A DNA stretch of 64,000 bases from Limnomonas spitsbergensis (Eukaryota > Chlorophyta > Chlorophyceae > Chlamydomonadales): NCBI GenBank assembly GCA_037349105.1, contig JAYJMM010000017.1, forward strand, positions 248,001 through 312,000. Direction: 5' to 3'. Position numbers and translations under genes: made by a program. Position 1 is the stretch's first letter; every line of letters begins with the position of its first letter. Shown here one piece after another: positions 25,501 to 34,500 of this stretch. The notes beneath the pieces were generated by a model. It was not told the origin of the DNA, did no database searches, and saw only the letters and a program-made list of their open reading frames with translations.

Positions 25501-28500
25501 TGGGTGCAATAGAGGTGTGTGGTGAACATGTGTGGAGTCAATACAAGTGTGAACTGCGAAGTCCAAACGAATGTGTGAATTCAACATAAGTGTGAACTGT
25601 GAAGAGACGCGAGTGTGAAGTCAATACAAGTGTGAAATCAACAGGCATCAGAAGTGTTGGCTTGCTGACCCCTCCCTGGCTGCCAGGGAGGGGCCTCCTG
25701 ACCACCACCGACACCTTCCTGCAAAGGAGGGCGGAGGAAGGGGTACAGGCATGAAGAGTAAGGACCTGACTACCTCAAGCAGATGAATGAGACACCCTGG
25801 CAGCCCCACAACAAACAACCCACACTCTTTGTATGTAGTAGGAACCTTAGGTATGAACAGCTCAGCATTTCCAAGTATGCGTTTGCGTGTCCGCCCCCCC
25901 TTCGAACCCAGTGCTCCCTTGATATGCAAGGAATCAATAACGTAAACCTGTTCCCTCTTTGGGGTCCCCCGAACCTGGCTTGTGTGTTGCAGCTGATGAG
26001 CAGCCCCCCTGGCGGCGGCCACCTCAGCATCCAGCATGCCCATCGCGCCTGTTAGTGGCCCAAGGGGACCAAGGAAACAGTCAGAAAGGCAGCTGAGGAG
26101 ACCATCGGAAAGGCAGCTGAGGAGACAAGGCGGCAAGGGATGCACCACTGCGCCCTCAAATAAACATCGAGAGGCAAAGGCTGAGAGATGCAAGGTATGG
26201 AGCTTGGGGGAGGCGTCAGGCACTCATGCAAGGGATGTTACTAGGCGCCTGTTGGTGGCCCAAGGGGACCGAAGGACCATGGTGGTCGCGACTAGGGATG
26301 GCATTGTGGTAGTGTCTTGTGATATGTTTAAACACTCATACTTGTGGGAAGTACCCTGTCACTGGATATCACACTATTCACACCCCCACCTGTTGCGGTC
26401 ACACCATTCATACACTCCCAACCGTGGAGGTCAGAAGGTCACACCCATTCACACCCCCACATGTGAAGGTCACACAATTCGCACACCCACTGTAGGAGCC
26501 ATGGAGGTCACACCTGTCACACCCCTGCATGCGGAGGTCACACCAGTCACACTCTTGCATTCACAAGTCACACTCTTCACACCCACACACACGAGTGGAT
26601 GCCACATCATTCACCCCCACCCCACCACCACCAACACACGCACACACACTGGAGGTCACACGCACACGGAGGTCACACCATTCACACACACCCGTGTGGA
26701 TATCACACTATTCAAACATCAGTGTGGATGCTAAACCATACACACCCATTTAAGTCAAGGTCGCACCATTCACACTCCCCACGTGTGAAGGTCACACCAT
26801 TCACACCCCCACCTGCTGCGTTGTGCAACATCGCGTCAGCGCTGTCTGTGGCCATGTTGATGCGCCGGCTGAGCTCGTCGCGGCAATGCTGCAGGTCCAA
26901 CAGCAGCTTCTCCACCTGCAGGGGGAGGGGGGAGGGATTAGGGGGAGGGGGAAGGGGATTAAGGGGAGGGGGGGAGGGATTAGGGGGAGGGGGGGAGGGA
27001 TTAGGGGGAGGGGGGGAGGGATTAGGGGGAGGGGGGGAGGGATTAGGGGGAGGGGGGGAGGGATTAGGGGGAGGGGGGAGGGATTAGGGGGAGGGGGGGA
27101 GGGATTAGGGGGAGGGGGGGAGGGATTAGGGGGAGGGGGGGAGGGATTAGGGGGAGGGGGGGAGGGATTAGGGGGAGGGGGGGAGGGATTAGGGAGGGGG
27201 GGGAGGGATTAGGGGGAGGGGGGGGGGGATTAGGGGGGGGGGGGGAGGGATTAGGGGGAGGGGGGGAGGGATTAGGGGGAGGGGGGGAGGGATTAGGGGG
27301 AGGGGGGAGGGATTAGGGGGAGGGGGGGAGGGATTAGGGGGAGGGGGGGAGGGATTAGGGGGAGGGGGGGAGGGATTAGGGGGAGGGGGGGAGGGATTAG
27401 GGGGAGGGGGGGGAGGGATTAGGGGGAGGGGGGGAGGGGGGGAGGGATTAGGGGGAGGGGGGGAGGGATTAGGGGGGGAGGGGGGAAGGGATTAGGGGGA
27501 GGGGGGGAGGGATTAGGGGGAGGGGGGGAGGGATTAGGGGGAGGGGGGGAGGGATTAGGGAAAGGGGGGGGGGGGATTAGGGGGAGGGGGGGAGGGATTA
27601 GGGGGAGGGGGGAGGGATTAGGGGGAGGGGGGGAGGGATTAGGGGGAGGGGGGAGGGATTAGGGGGAGGGGGGGAGGGATTAGGGAGGGGGGGGGAGGGA
27701 TTAGGGGGAGGGGGGGGGGGGGATTAGGGGGGGGGGGGGATTAGGGGGAGGGGGGGAGGGATTAGGGGGAGGGGGGGAGGGATTAGGGGGAGGGGGGGAG
27801 GGGGGGAGGGATTAGGGGGAGGGGGGGGAGGGATTAGGGGGAGGGGGGGAGGGGGGGAGGGATTAGGGGGAGGGGGGGAGGGATTAGGGGGGGGGGGGGG
27901 GAAGGGATTAGGGGGAGGGGGGGAGGGATTAGGGGGAGGGGGGGAGGGATTAGGGGGAGGGGGGGAGGGATTAGGGAAAGGGGGGGGGGATTAGGGGGAG
28001 GGGGGGAGGGATTAGGGGGAGGGGGGAGGGATTAGGGGAGGGGGGGAGGGATTAGGGGGAGGGGGGAGGGATTAGGGGGTGGGGGGGAGGGATTAGGGAG
28101 GGGGGGGAGGGATTAGGGGGAGGGGGGGGGGGATTAGGGGGGGGGGGAGGGATTAGGGGGAGGGGGGGAGGGATTAGGGGGAGGGGGGAGGGATTAGGGG
28201 GAGGGGGGGAGGGATTAGGGGGAGGGGGGGAGGGATTAGGGGGAGGGGGGGAGGGATTAGGGGGAGGGGGGGAGGGAGGGGAGGGAGGGGGGGGAGGGAT
28301 TAGGGGGAGGGGGGGAGGGGGGGAGGGATAAGGGGGAGGGGGGGAGGGATTAGGGGGAGGGGGGGGAGGGATTAGGGGGAGGGGGGGAGGGATTAGGGGG
28401 AGGGGGGGAGGGGGGGGGGGGATTAGGGGGAGGGGGGGAGGGATTAGGGGGAGGGGGGGAGGGGGGGAGGGATTAGGGGGAGGGGGGAAGGGATTGGGGG

Positions 28501-31500
28501 GAGGGGGGGAGGGATTAGGGGGAGGGGGGGGAGGGATTAGGGGGAGGGGGAGGGGGGGAGGGATTAGGGGGAGGGGGGGAGGGATTAGGGGGAGGGGGGG
28601 AGGGATTAGGGGGAGGGGGGGAGGGATTAGGGGGAGGGGGGGAGGGATTAGGGGGAGGGGGGGAGGGGGGGGAGGGATTAGGGGGAGGGGGGGAGGGATT
28701 AGGGGGAGGGGGGGGAAGGATTAGGGGGAGGGGGGGAGGGATTAGGGGGAGGGGGGGAGGGATTAGGGGGAGGGGGGGGAGGGATTAGGGGGAGGGGGGG
28801 GAGGGATTAGGGGGAGGGGGGGGAGGGATTAGGGGGGGGGGGGATTAGGGTTGAGGCAACGGCGCAACGCTGTAGGCCCAACAACATATTTTCCACGTGC
28901 AGGGTCTGACATGTACAAGGTGAAGGGGGTAAGGATAAGGGGTTGTGGCAATGCTGTGGGCCTAACAGCAGCCTCTCCATCTCAGGCCTAAGGGCACGCT
29001 GAACAATCCTGAACCTTAAACTAGACCCACAGGCTTTGGGGCATGCTGGAAAGCCCTTACCCCTAAACTAGTTCCTCGGGCTTAAGAACACGCTGAAAAG
29101 CCGTACACCCTCAACCAGATCCTCAGGCGTTAGGGCACGCGGGAAAACCTTAATCCCTCAACCAGATCCTCAGGCTTCAGGGCACCAGGGGGGGGCGCGT
29201 TGGAAAGCTGGAATGCACAGTCTCACCTGCAGCCTCAGGATCTCCGCGTCGGCCGCGTGCGCCGCCGCCCTCGCCTCAGCCTCGGCACGGGCGGACTCCA
29301 GGTTCCGGAGCCGGTCCTCCTTGGCGCGGGCGCCTGCCAGCTCAGCAGCGGCTTCGGAGCGGAGCTCCATGATGCGCGCACGATCCATCTGCGTGGAAAG
29401 ACCGCCACGGGTAAAGCCGCGCGCTCAGGTGTTTCCTTTCTGTTTTTTTTCAATCAGGGTCGCGCAGGGCCGGCTGAGTGGCAGCTTCCCCGGCCAACCT
29501 GCCCCAACAAGGCCACTGTTCAAGACGCGCTCAGGGGCGCTTCCTTTCTTTTTATTTTTTTCAGTCAGGGCCTTGCAGGGCAGTGGCAGAGCTCACCCGA
29601 CTAACCTGCCCTATCAAGGCCAGCGGACTGCATCGCTTCCTGATTCAGAACTTGGCATTCCGCAGGACTGCGTATCATCACATCTCTGCTCACTGGAATG
29701 CCAAAGCATGGAAGCCTACATCCTCATACGCTCCCTGCAATCCCAAAGTTTAGGGTATTAGGGTTTAGGGTTCAACCCTGGAATCCTAAATCCATAAACT
29801 TCATAATCCAATCCCGAGATCATACCAAGTTTAGGGTTCAGGGTTTTGGGGTTCAGGATGTACGCTCTATCTGCTCCCTGCAATCCCAATATCATACCTG
29901 TCTCATCTCAAGCTGCATGCTTAAAGCAGCCCCCCCCCCCCCATCCCCCTCCTCCTCGACCTACATACTTGGAACCCTCAATACTCAAGAAAACCCAGTA
30001 GAAGCACCCCCACCCCCTTACCTCAAGGTGCAGATGCTCGGAACCCTCAACCCTCGACAAAGGGTAGAACCCCAAAGTATAACTCCATCCCCAACATCCT
30101 ACCCTACACCTCCAGCTGCATGCCATGCCATGGTTCTGCAGAGGTTAGGGTTTAGGCTTAAGCATCATACCTCACCACCAGGTGCATGCGCTGGTTCCCC
30201 AGGGTTGAGGGCTAAAGGTATATTATCCAACCCCTCACCTCCGGCTGCATGCCCTGGTTCCGTTGTATTTAGGGTTAAAGGTTTAAGTCCCCACCCCTCA
30301 ATTACAGCTGCATGCGTTGCTTCCCCAGGGTTGAGAGTTAAGGGTTTATCACTCCACCCCTCACCTCCAGCTGCATGCCCTGGTTCCCCAGGGTGGTTTC
30401 ATCCCACCCGGCCACCCCTCACCTCTAGCTGCATGCCCTGGTTCCCCAGGGTGGGTTTCATCCCACCCGGACACCCCTCACCTCCAGCTGCATGCCCTGG
30501 TTCCCCAGGGTGGGTTTCATCCCACCCGGACACCCCTCACCTCTAGCTGCATGCGCTGGTTCCCCAGGGTGGGTTTCATCCCACCCGGACACCCCTCACC
30601 TCTAGCTGCATGCGCTGGTTCCCCAGGGTGGGTATCATCCCACCCGGCCACCCCTCACCTCTAGCTGCATGCCCTGGTTCCCCAGGGTGGGTTTCATCCC
30701 ACCCGGACACCCCTCACCTCTAGCTGCATGCGCTGGTTCCCCAGGGTGGGTTTCATCCCACCCGGACACCCCTCACCTCTAGCTGCATGCGCTGGTTCCC
30801 CAGGGTGGGTATCATCCCACCCGGCCACCCCTCACCTCTAGCTGCATGCCCTGGTTCCCCAGGGTGGGTTTCATCCCACCCGGACACCCCTCACCTCCAG
30901 CTGCATGCCCTGGTTCCCCAGGGTGGGTTTCATCCCACCCGGACACCCCTCACCTCTAGCTGCATGCGCTGGTTCCCCAGGGTGGGTTTCATCCCACCCG
31001 GACACCCCTCACCTCTAGCTGCATGCGCTGGTTCCCCAGGGTGGGTATCATCCCACCCGGCCACCCCTCACCTCTAGCTGCATGCCCTGGTTCCCCAGGG
31101 TGGGTTTCATCCCACCCGGACACCCCTCACCTCCAGCTGCATGCCCTGGTTCCCCAGGGTGGGTTTCATCCCACCCGGACACCCCTCACCTCTAGCTGCA
31201 TGCCCTGGTTCCCCAGGGTGGGTTTCATCCCACCCGGACACCCCTCACCTCTAGCTGCATGCCCTGGTTCCCCAGGGTGGGTATCATCCCACCCGGACAC
31301 CCCTCACCTCTAGCTGCATGCCCTGGTTCCCCAGGGTGGGTTTCATCCCACCCAGACACCCCTCACCTCTAGCTGCATGCCCTGGTTCCCCAGGGTGGGT
31401 TTCATCCCACCCAGACACCCCTCACCTCTAGCTGCATGCCCTGGTTCCCCAGGGTGGGTATCATCCCACCCGGACACCCCTCACCTCTAGCTGCATGCGC

Positions 31501-34500
31501 TGGTTCCCCAGGGTGGGTTTCATCCCACCCGGACACTCCTCACCTCTAGCTGCATGCCCTGGTTCCCCAGGGTGGGTATCATCCCACCCGGACACCCCTC
31601 ACCTCTAGCTGCATGCGCTGGTTCCCCAGGGTGGGTATCATCCCACCCGGACACCCCTCACCTCTAGCTGCATGCGCTGGTTCCCCAGGCCTGACTTGAG
31701 CTCCAGGTACTCGCGCTCCACCTGCTGCCGCGCCGTGGAGGCCCCCGCAGCCACGGCCTCTGCCGCCTCCGCAATCTTGCGCTCGGCTGTGGCCTCTCGC
31801 ATTGAGACGGCCTTCTCTCGCAGCCCCAGAGCCGCCTCGAAATTACGAAGCTGGTCCTGGGGAGGGGGTGCCGCAAAGAGGAGGGTTGAGGGCAGGGTTG
31901 AGGGCAGGGTTGAGGGCAGGGTTGAGGGCAGGGTTGAGGGCAGGGTTGAGGGCAGGGTTGAGGGCAGGGTTGAGGGCAGGGTTGAGGGCAGGGTTGAGGG
32001 CAGGGTTGAGGGCAGGGTTGAGGGCAGGGTTGAGAGCAGGGTTGAGGGCAGGGTTGAGGGCAGGGTTGAGGGCAGGGTTGAGGGCAGGGTTGAGGGCAGG
32101 GTTGAGGGCAGGGTTGAGGGCAGGGTTGAGGGCAGGGTTGAGGGCAGGGTTGAGGGCAGGGTTGAGAGCAGGGTTGAGGGCAGGGTTGAGGGCAGGGTTG
32201 AGGGCAGGGTTGAGGGCAGGGTTGAGGGCAGGGTTGAGGGCAGGGTTGAGGGCAGGGTTGAGGGCAGGGTTGAGGGCAGGGTTGAGGGCAAGGTTTAGAA
32301 ATGTACGATGAAGACGGCCGGCCTCATGACGGTGTCGCTAAATTATACTACATACTATATAAAGATACTATATAAATATACAGATCTTCAGTCAGAGCAT
32401 ATGGCTGTTTTACTGGGCCCCTTTTACGGTGTCACAGACCAAAACTTGTGGAGGGTGAAAAGTCAAGGGTAGGGGAGGGGCGTAGCCCTCAAACCTATCT
32501 GGGTCATCCTACCTACATCTACCCACTCACCACCTGGCCTTGCGTACCTGTGTGGAACGGCTTTCAAATAAGAGGGGAAATTGGTGTTGGTGCCCAAGGC
32601 ACCATCGGTTTATGAGGCTGAATAAGGGTGAGTGGGTAAATGCAGGTAGGGTGCATCCCTTGCAACCTGCACACCTCACCCCCCAAGCTGGTGCTACCCT
32701 TGTGTCCGCAGTCCGTAGACGCTCCTATGTTGCTCCCTCCTTATTAACTCTGCAGCAGTGCAGCTCTGACACTTGACATTCCCACGCATGCCACCTCACC
32801 CCCCCAGCTGGTGCTACCCTTGTGTCCGCAGTCCGTAGACGCTTCTGTGGACGGACCTATTTTGATCCATCCTTTTCTAACTCTGCAGCAGTGCAGCTGC
32901 AACACCTGACAAACCACATGCCCACACATTTGCCACCGTTCCACACCTACCACCCCTCCCCGTATATTACCCTTCCATACCTGTCAGCCCTCCACATATA
33001 TCAAACGTCCATACCTGTCACCCCTCCATACTTGCTTCCCTCTCAACTGCCAACCTTCTACACATATCACCCCACCACATATATCGCATTCCACACCTGC
33101 AAACCCTCCACACCTCCTTCACATCTATCACCCCTCCACCCCAGTCACCCCTCCACACTTGGAAATTCATCCCTCCACACCCCTCCTGCCCTCCACACAT
33201 GCCACCCTCCACACATAACAATTCATCCCTCCACACCTGCCGTGCATCCAGCTGCTGCTGCGCCTCCTCCTTAAAGTTACGCATGCGCTCCTCCTCTTTG
33301 ATGATCTTCTGCCGGTGCTCATAAGCAATGCTCTCCACATCCCTCTGGCAGAAGCAGACAGAGGAAGGGGGGGGAGGGGCAGCCGGGAGGGTAGCGTTCA
33401 GGGTTCTGGAGCAGCCAGCAATACTGTGCTCATGAGCAATGCTCTCCACATCCCTCTGGCAGAAGCAGACAGAGGAAGGGGGGGGAGGGGCAGCCGGGAG
33501 GGTAGCGTTCAGGGTTCTGGAGCAGCCAGCAATACTGTGCTCATGAGCAATGCTCTCCACATCCGTCTGGCAGAAGCAGACAGCGGAAGGGGGGGGGGGG
33601 GGGCAGCCGGGAGGGTCGTGTTCATGGGTTTGGATCGACCAACGCAGTGGCAGCTGTGGGCGTAAGTGGGAGCTCACCATCAGAGGCAAGCTCAGTAGCC
33701 AGAGAGTTCACGCAGACAGCGGGAGGGGGGGGGTCAGCCAAGAGGGTAGCATTCAAGGTTTCGGAGCAGCCAGCATGGCGTTGCTCATAGGCCACGCTCT
33801 CCACATCCCTCTGGCAGGAGCAGGCACAGCCCACCTGCTGCCTCCTGAGCTTATCCATAGTCTCCCTCCACCTCCCTCTCTCCCTCCTTTCCTCCCTCCC
33901 CCCGACCGCCCACCTGCTGCCTCCTGAGCTTGTCCATCATCTCCTCCTCCCTCTGCCTCAGCTTCGACAGGCGATCGTGGTGCATACGGTCGAGTTCCAT
34001 CCGCTCGCCCTCAATCTGCTTCCGGAAGCGGACGGCCTCCTCCAGTCGCACAGCCGCCACCTCCACTTCGCGAATACGTTCCACCTAGGGTTTAAGGTTA
34101 CGGATTTAGGGTTTATGGTCCACCTCGCCAATGTGTTCCACCTGGTGGAAAGAGGATGGGTAGATCTAGATCTGGATAGTATAACAGAGCTGTGTTTCCT
34201 TTTTGTGCACCGGAAGTGGACCGCCTCCTCCAGCCGCACAGCTGCCGCATCCACCTGCCCTATTCGCTGTACCTAGGGGGCTGAGATCCAGTCTTGATAG
34301 CTTCACAGCTTCAAGCTTCAAGCTTCAAAGATTCAAAGTTCGAAAGATTCGACAAAACTGGGCTACAGACTGTTTTTCTTCTATCTAACCAGGCCGGCAA
34401 CCGATGTTATTTGCAGTGGGCAGCAGAACACTTTTGGAGAATTGGCGGCCCTGCTAGGATCCAACCAATAACCAACAACCAATAACCAACAACCAATAAC

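Noticed and set aside
26823..28724. Gly/Arg-rich (GGGIRGR) proteins on the + strand
   Set aside because: They are translations of the 21-bp G-run array, which lies within an OFD1 intron on the opposite strand.
31672..32311. Repeat proteins of type VEGR, LRAG or TLPS on both strands
   Set aside because: All derive from the 12-bp intron array. Only 31856-31662 (- strand) within the region is an exon.
32340..32400. Possible TATA-like promoter (ACTATATAAAGATACTATATAAA)
   Set aside because: It lies inside OFD1 intron 6 with no gene start following on either strand.
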